From Begonia masoniana (lineage: Eukaryota; Streptophyta; Magnoliopsida; Cucurbitales; Begoniaceae), in contig CM039502.1 of assembly GCA_022432975.1 (NCBI GenBank), positions 16,997,453-17,061,452 of the forward strand: 64,000 nucleotides of DNA, in the 5' to 3' direction. Under the pieces are notes generated by a model. The model did not search any database and was not told the origin of the DNA. It worked only from the letters and a program-made list of their open reading frames with translations. The position numbers and the translations under genes were made by a program. This document shows, piece after piece, positions 23,912-35,090 of the stretch; the first letter of the stretch is position 1; each line of letters starts with the position of its first letter.

Positions 23912-26744
23912 TGTAACGCCCCGAATTATCTAAACCCCCGGGTCGTAACTCATTACTTGACCATGACTAAGAATTTTCGGATAAGTTTAATTCATTTCAA
24001 TTCCGCACAGTCACAATTTGACATTTTCTATACATTCATAAGTAAAACACCTTTGAAAACGTTTGGCAGCGGAAAATCATTTAAACAACTTGAAGTTTAG
24101 ACGAACTGTAGAATACTCGCTTTGGGGCCCTGTGAGTGAAGTATTTGCGTTGACTCAAAACTCCGTGCATTCTACCTGACCGACATCAATAAGCTCACGG
24201 CCTCTGTCACAAGAAAGCAGAAATCCGGAGAAACGATCAAAAACACATCCTCTCTACCAGCCTACAAAACGCAAATCACCTATTGTTCGTTTCCCCCGGT
24301 CAGTACGAAAATACCTATTTCCTCTGCCAGGACCGGCAGCCGGAAGACAATACGGTACATGTTCGCTCCGTCTCTCACTTCTCGCGATGCACCTCCCCGA
24401 GTACGTACTCAACCACCGAGCCTGGTGGTTTCCTGCCCCTACAGCTTTACAGCGCTTGACTCCATATTATTGTCTTTTCTCGAGGAGACTCCACTGACAG
24501 AGGCATCGCAGACAAATGGCCCTTGCTCATCATCTCATTCTCAGATCGTCCCTCAGCCGGAAGACCACACGCAACACTCTCGCGGCGACGCCTCCATTAC
24601 ACGTCTTCCTGCCGGGACAGGCATCCGGAAACAGACTTGCTGTCCTCAGTGATCAATCACTTGTCGATACGGCACACTTGATAAGATCAGCTATGTAGCG
24701 ACCGTCGACGCGCACACCTTCCAGACACGTCTTCTTGCCGAGCACTGTGTCAGCTCGGAATACAGGGCTGTGCCGTATCTCCGATGACGGAGCCGAAGTG
24801 CAACGGATCGTCAACTCGACGCGGCACGCTAAGATCTACACCCTGGATGCCAGCATGACACTAGCTCCGCGCCCGAATGACTGTACATGTCCAGCGTAGG
24901 ACACAATGTGACGGTGCAACGAAGCCTTCTTGGAAACCACAGATGGACATGACGTGGCACCGGTACGTACAAACTAGTGGAGTGTCACAATCGACGCGCG
25001 CAGACTCGCCCCGCTGCCAGACGACCAAAGCCGACACATATTTCGCCTTTCACAGAACGCAATGACCAACCCGCTACACGAGCCCGCTCTGTGTGACTTA
25101 CTAACTTATTCACTTAATTGCGCAACAATCTGGTACACTAAAACAACCTGCTATAACCCGAGAAAGATTCGACGATCTACAGACGTAAAACATTTTACCA
25201 AAAGACCGCCATATCGCACAACACTCCAGTTCTACTGTGCATGATAGAGGCAATACAAGAGCATCGTAGCAAAGCCTCGTTAAGCAATCAAGCAAACTGA
25301 CTTCTCACATAATTACCAAAGTCAGCCTCGCGTAATTCACTTACCAGAGCACCTTAGGTGCTAAAATAAACTCCTTCATACTCAATTGAAATCATTAGCT
25401 CACATAAACGCGTTCTTCTGGTAAAAACACACCACACTTCGTCCGATGCAATCCAAAAAAACCGCGCATCCCAGCTCTAGTTGCCACCACAGAGCTCGGT
25501 CCATGAACGACACGCAAGCGCCAACGGCCCCTGCAAGAACACGAGGCTCAAGCGTGGTCGATCGAGGGCGTGACCATCACCTGCGCACCGACGTACACTC
25601 GTGCACCTGACGAAATCCAGAACAAACCACTGCACGTCTTGTGCAACACAGCCTAGTGCAAGTAAGGGACACAATCGCACGTGAGACCATAGGTGAAAAG
25701 AAAATTGCGGAGCTGAGCGATGCTTCTACATCACCACATGTGCTAGTGTTCGAGTGGTGCATCATGTCGCCCGCGCAGTCAGGGGATGCCCAAATTGCGT
25801 CGTGCAGAGCAGATCAGCAGCGCCACATGACGTCCCTGGCTTATTATGGGGAAGGGCTCATCTCTTCTCATTCGTAGCGACCAGCCCAACCTAATCGATA
25901 CTCGCAATTAAGTGGGCGGGTGAGTGAATCCTTTAACACGTGATCTTGATCCCATGGTTCCCCTTGAGTGGGGCACTTCACAACTGACTCACTTCCGCCA
26001 AGGTCCAAATCCCCCTTTAGTCTATGCAAGTTCAAGGGCTGAGAAGTCTTTAGTTTCCCTTAATAGTTTTGTCTGTCGCATACAGTTCATACCGTACCAT
26101 TCCTTACATGAAATTCATTTTCGTAACTTTAACAAAACATGATGCATGGACATAGAAATATTCAAGCATACATAAACCTACTGTTTTGTGATGTAGGCCC
26201 CGAAGGCACAAGCAATACTTTACTTACCTGGATTCCTTGCAAATGCTCGGTTAAGAGCTACTTCCGGGGGTTTGTTCACCTATATTCATAACACGAACGT
26301 TAAACCTCAATCTAAGCTATTCAGAAATCTAAGGAGTGGGTTGGGCATTCTATTTATCTACATTCCCGATTCTGCTCTAATCCTCAAGCAGAATCTCCAC
26401 TCGTAACATTAACAAAATGCATACGTTGGGATCCTTAAGCTACCTAGGTACTAAAATCAGCAATTAATCGAATCAAAACTCACCTGGGTTGGAGGAATCG
26501 GTGAGGAAATCGCCTAGAGAGCTCTGCTGGGTTGAGCTGAAAACCGAGAGTGAAATGAGTATGACGGCTATACCTCATTTACTCTTTCCTTAAATACGTT
26601 ATCCATTTGCAAAATTGACAATTACCCTTATGCCCTCACTTAGTTACTCATTAACCTAATTGATTTTACCCCTAATTTCATTCTATAAAATTCACACTTA
26701 GAAGATTAATAGATTATTTTAATTCTAATAAACCGGGTGTTACA
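23912..26744 (-). repeat. T, right LTR (5' LTR)
   Basis: It starts TGTAACGCCCCGAATTATC and ends CCGGGTGTTACA. The outer parts (23912-24120 and 25940-26744) align well with the left LTR. The middle (about 24130-25900) is much more scrambled and GC-richer than elsewhere in this family, and its array is barely recognisable. Open frames there have no support. Confidence 0.8.
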
Positions 26745-26749
26745 CCATC

Positions 26750-27049
26750 TATCAACGGCAAATTATGGAAGGCTTGCTGCTTCTAGACGATAAACTGATA
26801 AAGCAACAGGAAACCCTGCTCATGATGGAACAAAGAATGAGCCAACAAGAGGTCCAACAATATCACATTAATGCAAAGGTCCTCAGAATCCAACGTAAAA
26901 GCAAGATATTCTGGCGCTACACCAAGCTCAGAGACAAAGCAATCTCTACCAGTTTTGCAACGTCATTCACTGAGCCGCCACCAATCTTTCCTCACTTCCC
27001 AACTATTCTGCTCAATCACTCGGAGTCTAAATCAGAAAAAGAAGAATAA
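26750..27049 (+). pseudogene. Env-like frame of H, C-terminal part
   Basis: It resumes after the second CCATC copy. It reads MEGLLLLDDKLIKQQETLLM and MEQRMSQQEVQQYHINAKVL, a probable coiled coil of about 50 residues, then a basic and proline-rich tail and a stop. Coiled-coil tails of this kind are common in the Athila env-like frame. Continuity with 12693 is supported by the TSD. Confidence 0.75.
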
Positions 27050-28023
27050 AACTCCTGTTTTGATTGGCAGTGGGGTCACTGCCAATTTTAAGTTTGGGGG
27101 TAAGATATTAGCATGAGGTAGGAGGAAAGCGAGGTATTTAAGAACTGTGTAAGATGAATGCTATAAATAAATTATAAATATATATATATATTTTAAATTT
27201 TCCTAACTTCGTAATTTTATTGAAGAATTTCATTATCATACATCAATAACAATTAACTAAAGATTATTCCCTTTAGTATAATTTTCCTTCATAACACACG
27301 AACTCCCTCTTAGTTTGCTTAGGGATATTATCCTAATTAAATTTCACAGTTATATTTAGATAAAAATGAGTTAATGTTTACCGAAGAAAATTAGAGATAA
27401 AATATTTAAAAAAAATAAAAAATTAAAAGATGAAAAACAGAATAATTGCAATTTCCTAATCTACTTTCAATCTCGAGTGAACCCTTTGAATACTCGATTG
27501 GTAGAATTTAAATAGATGAACTTTTGAAGGAACTCCGTTGCAATATTATTGACTATACTCCTCTATAATATTATACGAGTATGTATCTTTAAGTGACACA
27601 TTTGAGTAACCGGAGACACTACTGAGTAACTGGAGGCCTTCATAATCAATGCTGACAATCGCGTAAAAATATAGTGTGACTTATAAGAGAAAGTCAATAA
27701 AAAAACCTTTAAAATCTAATTAACTTATGACAAATATTGAAGAGTTAGTAATCTATAATATTAACTGTGAAGTTTAGTTTTGATTATTGATTTTAGCAAG
27801 TTGAAGAGGAGTTTGAGCGCGCACACACTTTGGAAAATTATTTTATTGGGAAATAACTTTGTGTTAAGTGGTTTTAATTGTGCTAGTAGATTTTTTATAA
27901 GATTACAAGTTTCGAGGTATCCTAGAAATTGCATGAAATTTATTAATGTTACCTTGAGAATTCTTTAATATTGATTTTAAATTGCATCACTCGAGGACGA
28001 GTAATAGTTCAAGTTTGGGGGTA
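27050..28023 (+). other. H 3' non-coding region with polypurine tracts
   Basis: AT-rich, no gene. The motif aagtttgggggt occurs near 27090 and again at 28010-28022, directly before the 3' LTR. The second is the functional polypurine tract by position. Confidence 0.75.
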
Positions 28024-29234
28024 TGATAGCTCTTAAAATATAGTTATTTTATACTATTTTTATTTAATAAAACTCGTGTGATTTGAGTGAATATAAAAAG
28101 AATTTGGTCAAAATTATAGAAATGGTTTTATGTTACTGTAGCATTTAAAGATTTTAAGAATTTTATGATTTTTATGTATATTTTCAGGAAAAAAAATCAG
28201 ATTATTAGCACTATTTTGAATTTTTTTTGTTATCACGTTTGACTACAGATTTACTAGCGGGAAAGTAAAAAATGAAATATTGAATTTTTATTTGAATGAC
28301 CAAAAGAGAAGAAGCAAATGTAAGGAAAAATTCCTAGAATCAAGAAGAGAGAGTGAATTTGCTGGAGAAATTCCTAGAATCAAAGAAGGGAGAAAAGATA
28401 TGTTCCACCAGATGAGGTTTCCTAGCCATCATCTCTCCAGGAAGGAACATATCGATTTTTTTCTTCTTAACTAGGAGAAAGGGCAAGAGCAGCGAGAAAG
28501 AAATTTGGCATCAACAATTATTCTTCTCCTACTTTTTATTTTTCTTTGATGGATATTTTTATTTAGATTTTATTGTCATGATTTGGCTAGAGTTTTTAAT
28601 TTTGGTTATGAGATAAAGGACTCATTACAAGATTTATTGAGATCTATGAAAGTTTGTTTGTTTTATTAAATAATTTATCATGATGTTTGTTGTTTAATTC
28701 AAATTGTGCCGACGGGCAAATTTAATGTTACATGTTCTATTGTATCGAGAGGTAGATAGGAATTTTGAGATGCATAATTGATTAAGTAAATTAAAGTGTT
28801 ATAAAATTGGTTGACATAACAAAATGTGGGGGGTGTGGCCATTGGAAATAGACCTTCAACATGTCAAATTCGAACTAGTTTATGTCTTTTCAAAAATCAA
28901 AGAAATTTTCAAATGAATTTAACTAGCAATTCGAGAGAACTATACAAAATGATGTCTCGCTATTCAGTGAAAAATGTTGTATCCTCAATCCGTATACTTG
29001 CATATAACGAGAAATCAATCATAACCAAGGCTTTCATTACCTTACCGTTTTTAATTTTCCTTAAATTTGTTGTTTATTTCTAAATAAAATTTATTTTTTT
29101 CTTTCCCCGATTATTTAAGTTATATAATTTTATAGCATTGTAATTTATTTAAGTTTATCCCGTATCTCGCCTTTACTTACTCTTTATTACTTTTCAGCAT
29201 ACGTGCCCTGTATTAGGTGTCAACAATCACGACA
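28024..29234 (+). repeat. H, 3' LTR
   Basis: It starts TGATAGCTCTTAAAATATAG, matching the start of G's LTR (6810). It retains family landmarks such as a CGAGAGGTAGATAGG-like motif near 28750. The end is approximate: around 29205-29234 the sequence looks like a damaged version of G's LTR terminus (gatacgtgcacttgcg to aatcactaaca). Confidence 0.8.
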
Positions 29235-32200
29235 GTACAGCCTGGTTCAGTGCTTCAGCGCCAGAATTTCTGTGGAACATTCTCCCCTCGGGGAACATAT
29301 GCGAGACATCTCTACCTATAGTTCGTTCTATACACTCGGTTCTATTAAACCAATTTCATTCTGTATTTCATAGTAAGGCATGTTGTTGAGAAAAATGAGA
29401 ACGTATTACTTAGGCTATGATGTGACTAGTAAGGTCCTAGGGGTAATTGACAAACTTACAATAGAACCTATTTAAGGAAAGCGGCTTGTGATTAACTGCA
29501 CTGTACCGCCACTCTTTCCTTACTCTCCTCGCTCCTGTATTCCGCCAGGCAGCAAGTTCCTAAGCGATTCTTCCATCCGATTTTCTTTCTCCACTAGGTT
29601 AGTTCCATTTCGATTGCTCTTGCTGCATTGGTAACTATCGATGATTTTGGGATGGATAAATGTGAGGTTCGAGAATCTGTATTCGAACTATTCGGCTGGT
29701 GTATAATAGTTTAGTAAATCTCGTTTTTCTTAGGCTTCCTGGCGGTGTAGAAGTAAGTTTAGTATATCTAGATCGAAGCTCTGTCCATGGTTTTAGGTGG
29801 TAACTCCAAGTTTTGCCACACCGAGCATTTCCAGGAGATCCAGGTACGTGCATTAGCATGTGCCTCGGCCTACGTCCACAAAACAGTAGTTAGGTAATTG
29901 TGTGATGAGTTTTCTATCAATGCCATCATGTTTTTCTGAAAGTTTTTAAAAAACAAAAATGATTTCTCCCTGTAACATGTAAGGCTGAACGGAATGTGAC
30001 AACAAACTATATAGGGACTATCGCACCGCCCCTTAAACTTAGAAGGGATTATACATTGGGAGATTGATCCCACTCCCAGAGAACTGGGGTCAGATCACTA
30101 TTAAGGGATTCCATCGGCCCTTAATCGCGTATTGGTATGTATACCTGGGGAGGATTGATTCCCACTCCCTACGGGCACGAGGGATCAGACCAGTTGTATA
30201 AATGAATGTGATGCAACGTAGATGATAAGTAGAAAATTGCATGTTAGGATTTCTGTTCGCTTTCATTTCATTTTGGCTTTACTTACTTAGCATTAGTCTA
30301 ATAATAGTTTGTGCTTATGTGTGGGATTACGAATGGTGCTCTTCCTGAGTGCCAATGAATAGAGGAGGTTGGGGAGTACATTCATGTTTCGGCCTGGTAA
30401 ACTGATGAGGCGATCACTGGGTCAGTGGATGGGAAAGTTCTAGTGACATGATTCAATTTGATCACATGTCGAGATATTCTTAGGTGCAAATGGTATTTTT
30501 AAGTTTTGAAAACCTTTGAGACAGTTCTAATTTTATACCGTTGCTTTAAATCTTTTCTCCTAAATTCTTGAGTAATTCAGATTTCGTAGTTTTGATGTGT
30601 CTTTGCAAATCCCAAATTCTTTTGGTAGAGCACAGCTTTCCTTGTGGAAAGAAAATGCTCGTTACTTATAGTTCGTATTCTATACACTCTGGTTCTGAGT
30701 TATATCCAATTTCATTCTGTTATTTATAGTAGCATGGTTTGTGGAGAAACTTGAGGAATAGTATTAATTAAGGCTAATGATGACTAAAGCTTAAGGGCCT
30801 AGTGGTAAATTGAAACTATAAAAATAGATAACCTATTTAAGGAAAACAGGCTTTGGTGATAAAATGCCCGGGCCAGCCACTTCCCTTTCCTTACTCTCCT
30901 CTCTCAGTATTTCAATTCTCAGGGCACAAAGTTCTCTAAGCGATTCTTCGATTCCATTTGCTCCAACTATGGAGTCTCTATTCGGTTCCCTTGCGTTCAG
31001 GATTGGTAACTATCGATTGATTTGGGAGTGGAATAAATGTGCTTTCGAGAATGCTGTGAGCGAACCTATTTGGGCTGTGAGAATGAAGTTTAGTAATATC
31101 TAGTTTCCTTAGCTTCTGGTGTTAGATGAAGTTTAGTGTATATCTAATCCAAATATCCTGTTCATGGTTTTAGGTTGAGTAAGCTCCCAAGTAGTTTTTG
31201 CAACACCGAGCAGTTCCAGGAATTATAGAGAGCCAGGTAATGAAGTATGCATGGCCCATTGGGCCTCGTCACAAAACAGTAGATTAGTCTTGTGTGAATG
31301 AGGTTTTATATCATGCATCATGTTTTTCTTGAAAGATACGAAAATGAATTTCCATGTAAGAAATGGTAAGGCATGAACTGAATGTGACAGACAAACTATT
31401 AAGGGAACTAATCCACCCCTTAACTTATGAAGGGATTTATAACATTGGGAGGATTGATCCCACTCCCAAGAGAACTGAGGGATCAGATCAGCTATTAAGG
31501 GAATTCATCTGCCCCTTAATCGAGTAGTGGATGTATAACATTGGGAGGATTGATCCCACTCCCAAGGGAATCGAGGGATCAGACCAGTTTATAAATGAAT
31601 GTGAATGCAACTGAGATGAGAAAGTAGAAATTGCATGTTTAGGAATTTATGTTTCAGCATTTCATTTCATTATTGCTTTACTTACTTAGCATTAGGCTAA
31701 TAGATGAGTTTTGTGATGTAGGTGTTGAGGATACTGCAGGTGAATCTTCCTGAGTGCACAGATGAATAGAGGAGGTTGGGGGAGTACATTCATGTTTCGG
31801 CCTGGTAAACTGATGAGGCGGATTAACTGGTGTCAGTGGATGGGAAAGTCTAGTGAACCATGATTCAATTTGAGTATGTCGAGAATTCTTATGAAAATGG
31901 TAGTTTTAATGTTTTGAAATACCTTTGAGACCTTTCTAATTTTAATACTCTGTTGGCTTTAAAAGTAGTTTCTACTAAATTCTGGAGTAATATACAGATT
32001 TAAGTAGTTTTGAATGTTCTTTTGCAAATGCCCAAATTCTTTTGGTAGACACAGCTTTCCTTGTGTAGAGAGAAAATGCTCGATGAGCTACTATATAAAG
32101 TTGTTGTTCTGTTGACTATCAGATGATGTATTTAGTAAAGCCATCGGATGATGTCTTCAATAAAGTCATCGGATGATGTCTTCCGTGGAAGCCATCGGAA

Positions 32201-32281
32201 GATATAAGTAGAAAATTTGTGGTTTTGTAACCGGATGATGTCGAGTATTTTATCCATCGGATGATGAAGGTAAAAGTCTTT

Positions 32282-32770
32282 TTTCGTTTTGCGATCGGCT
32301 GAAGTTGGAAGAGTGATTCTTCCGACTGACGTGATCGGCTGGAGATGGAAGAGAGATTCTTCCGGTTGACGTCATCGACTGAAGTTGGAAGAGTGATTCT
32401 TCCGGCTGAAATCATCGGCTGGAGATGGAAAAGTGATTCTTCCTGCTGACGTCATCGATTGAAGTTGGAAGAGTGATTCTTCCAGCTGACGTCATCTGTT
32501 GGAGTTGGAAGAGTGATTCTTCGAGCTGACGTCATCGACTGAAGTTGGAAGAGTGATTCTTCCGGCTGAAGTCATCGGCTGGAGATGGAAGAGTGATTCT
32601 TCCGGCTGACGTCATCGACTGAAGTTGGAAGAGTGATTCTTCCGGCTGGAGTTGGAAGAGTGATTCTTCCGGCTGACGTCATTGACTGAAGTTGGAAGAG
32701 TGATTCTTCCGGCTGACATCTTCAGCTGAAGTAGGAAGAGTATTTCTTCCGACTGACGTCATCGGTGGAA
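32282..32770 (+). repeat. 40-bp tandem array with two dyads per unit (S3)
   Basis: About 12 units of near 40 bp, each built from TGACGTCATCG, then gaagttggaagagtgattc and ttccggc. Perfect TGACGTCA occurs at 32367, 32447, 32487, 32527, 32607, 32674 and 32754. Each unit also has the inverted repeat GGAAGA-gtgat-TCTTCC. A looser run of cggatgatg repeats precedes it (32120-32260). This is the best-preserved array of the window. Confidence 0.9.
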
Positions 32771-33075
32771 GTCCTCCGTTTTGTTTCTGCCTGTTTTTCG
32801 TTGACTCTGATCAGCGGATGATGTGGTTGACTTTTATGATCTTCAATCATTTCATACTTAAGCTTTCATCTCTTCTGGCCGAATTACTTCCCAATATTTT
32901 AACCGATTCTTTTAAAATTGTTTTACAGTTTGTTTAACTCTAATTTTCGTTAAAAAAAAAAATCTCCGCTGCTAGTTTTAAAATTTTAAGGCTTTAGCAA
33001 ATGTCAAAATTTGGATTTTGAGCGAAGTTTACTTTGAAATTTGTCAAATTTTTCTTAGTCCTATTCTGTGTTATG

Positions 33076-33112
33076 TGTAACGAACTGAGTTTAGAAAACT
33101 CAGAGCGTTACA
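33076..33112 (+). other. Inverted repeat at the S3 3' end
   Basis: TGTAACGAACTGAGTTT followed closely by AAACTCAGAGCGTTACA, 15 of 17 arm positions paired. It spans the LTR terminus. Confidence 0.7.
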
Positions 33113-34322
33113 GATTCTTTCTCCCAACGACTCTGTCTTGCTGAGGAGTTTTAGGTGCTGAGAATTCATGAACTTTCCCAAGTTGATTATAGAAATATGA
33201 GAATTCTGAGTTTTCAAACTCTCTGCCATGGTCACTACAGATGCAAATAATCTTCACGATGACACAATTCTTCTCACGTTGGAGCTGAATATATAAGGAT
33301 TTGAAGGCTTTGAAAGTGTCAAATTTTTCTCTAAGAAACTCCACCCATGTATATCGTGAGAAATCATCAACAGTTACATAAGCATACCGTTTTCCTCCAA
33401 TACTTTCTAGAGGCATTGGATCCATTAGATCCATGTGGAGCAGCTCAAGCACACGAGTAGTTAATGGTATCTGAGACTTCGGGTATGACACCTTAGTTTG
33501 CTTCCTAATTTTACATGGTCCACACACTCTGTCTTTATCAAAATTCATCATGGAAATCCCATAGATCGCTCCCTTGGAAATAATCTTCTTCAGCATCCTA
33601 ACATTGACATGTCCTAACTTTCGATACCATAGGATAGAGTCTTCTATGCTTGAACGAAAACAGGTAGATGAGGAGGAAATTAGATAGCAATTGTAAGAAG
33701 ATCTCACTCCTTCTAATATGCACTTGTTGTCTTGATCGGACACCATACACTTTCCACGAGTGAAATGCACATTTAGATTTTGATCACACAATTGACTAAT
33801 ATTAATCAGATTTGCCTTTAAACCATTCACCAGAAGAACATTATCCAACTTTGGTAGTCCTGGAACATCTAGCATTCCTCTTCCAATGACATGAGCTATG
33901 ACACCATTGTCAAATATCACTTTTCCCATACCTTCGAATACGATGTTCTTCAAAAACTTCTCTTCACCGATCATGTGCCTAGAGCACCCGCTGTCAAAAT
34001 ACCACGCATCAGTTGTAATGGCCTTTAGAGAAATATGTGTAGCATTGCACTTCAAGTTGGACCTCTTCACCCATTTTTGTTAAGGAAGTCTGCAAGAAGA
34101 AAATTCTCTAGTTGTACCTTGTCTTAAATTAGCAAGATACGTAAAACATCTAAGGCGAATATGACCACGACGGTTGCAATAGTGACAAACAGGAATAAAT
34201 CTGTTACCTTTACCACTGGGAGCAAAATAAGAATCATGAGGATTTGACTTCTTCTCATTTTTTGCAATACTCATCGTTACTTGTTTCCCTTTGTAATCAC
34301 CACCCTTCATTGACACTGTTTA
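33113..34322 (-). pseudogene. Copia element fragment C1: gag zinc knuckle, protease, integrase
   Basis: The minus strand shows a zinc knuckle CHYCNRRGHIRLRC (CX2CX4HX4C, about 34160-34200). The protease motif DSGCSRHMIG (about 33980) comes next, then the pre-integrase finger (LWYRKLGHVNVRML, CGPCKIRKQ). The integrase core follows with DLMDPM, VDDFSRYTWVEF, SDHGREFEN and SAPKTPQQDRVVGRKN. The terminal PQQNGVVERKN-type motif has several substitutions, including loss of the catalytic Glu (VGRKN). The fragment is cut at 33112 by the S3 LTR and at 34322 by another LTR. RT is not present nearby in this orientation. A stop at 34080 separates gag from protease. Confidence 0.9.
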
Positions 34323-34797
34323 TGTAACACCCGAGAATTTTCCCTTAGCATACGTAGTTCGTAGACTAGATGTTTAATGGGAGGTTAATGTTCATGTTAG
34401 GGTTATTCATCATAAGTATTAAAACGAAAGGAAAGTGTAATAGAGGGATTTGTGAGAAAACCTAAAATTGGAGTGGTTAGTGATTATTGTGATGTAATCT
34501 AATGGAAGTGAATTTAATAAATGAAAGAAAAGTGAAGATAGGATAACCTCCACGTAGGCATGCATGAAGATAAGAAAGAGTGTGTTGTAAAGTTAAGCAA
34601 AGTCATAGATGAATAAAAGAAAAAAAGTTGACAAGTCAAAGTTGACAAGTCAAAGTTGAAAAAAAAAATAAAATAGTTGGAAAATTAAAAAGGGAAATGA
34701 CCAATAGAAAAGAAGGAAAATTTATTTAAATAAAATGAATTAAAACAAATTTAAGGGAGGGCTTAAAAGTGAATCACGTTGGTTGGTGGGGGTGGTT

Positions 34798-34829
<32 letters not shown>

Positions 34830-35090
34830 GAAAAATGGTGGAAAGTAAATAAAAAGAAAAAGAAGACAATTTTTTATAAATTGGTTAAGTGAAGGGTTTT
34901 TAACATAAAAACCCCCTTCTTCCTCCTCTTGCCCTCACGCCATTTCCATCCACTTGAGGGTTTCTCTACCTCATTTTCTTCAATATTTGCAAGGGATTTT
35001 GAGGTAAGATTAAGTGGATTTTTAATTGTATACAATAAAGTGATAGTTTGGAGTGTTTTTATGGTAGTTTGGTGAAGTTTGGTTAGGGTT
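34323..35090 (+). repeat. Gypsy LTR start (TGTAACACCC), right end not found
   Basis: It begins TGTAACACCCGAGAATTTTCCC-like sequence directly at the break in C1. It contains an A-rich stretch (about 34800-34860), a TATA-like run (tttataaattgg, 34873) and a pyrimidine-rich leader with gaggtaag (35000). No matching TSD (expected GTTTA) or terminus was located, so the length is a guess. Confidence 0.6.

Larger units (their letters stand above)
12694..26744 (-). mobile_element. Element T: Tekay-type chromovirus (Ty3/gypsy), noisy and partly duplicated in the assembly
   Basis: Ends are TGTAACGCCCCG and CCGGGTGTTACA. The TSD CCATC is at 12689-12693 and 26745-26749, and H's env-like frame continues across the site. 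The left LTR runs 12694-19038 in this assembly, but a gap and a false duplication inflate it. The internal region is 19039-23911 and the right LTR 23912-26744. Gag, RT, RNase H, integrase and chromodomain remnants are on the minus strand in the order expected for a minus-strand element. The coding sequence is broken by very many single-base indels. At least part of this is probably sequencing error, because the repeated segment to its left shows the same error type against its clean copy. Confidence 0.88.
1..29234 (+). mobile_element. Element H: decayed Athila-like Ty3/gypsy retrotransposon, 5' part outside the window
   Basis: Host element of the left nest. Read on the plus strand with the insertions set aside, the order is gag (1-207, resuming at 3845), protease, RT, RNase H, integrase zinc finger (to 6809), integrase core and C-terminus (10397-11404), env-like frame (11796-12693, resuming at 26750), polypurine tract and 3' LTR (28024-29234). 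Athila membership rests on the protease and integrase motifs, on a separate env-like frame after pol, and on an LTR family that uses a tRNA-Asp-type primer site in the related element G. It is interrupted by R (TSD ATACG), G (TSD CAGGT) and T (TSD CCATC). Stops and frameshifts are frequent and key catalytic residues are lost, so it is dead. The 3' limit is approximate because the sequence near 29.2 kb looks noisy. H's own TSD cannot be tested. Confidence 0.85.
29235..33112 (+). repeat. S3: Tekay-type LTR, plus orientation, start unclear and first half duplicated
   Basis: Segments such as gggaggattgatcccactcc (31535-31560) are the reverse complement of T's LTR, so this is the same broad family. 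It ends with agcgttaca at 33112. Two successive noisy copies of about 1.4 kb (about 29310-30660 and 30666-32090) share order and landmarks such as ctatacactc and ggttctgag. The left end has no TGTAACACCC, and the junction with H's LTR is untidy. The short open frames here are non-coding. Confidence 0.7.

Noticed and set aside
22105..25877. Many open frames of 60-150 codons in T and its right LTR
   Set aside because: They are antisense or out of frame to recognisable gag-pol, or lie in scrambled LTR sequence.
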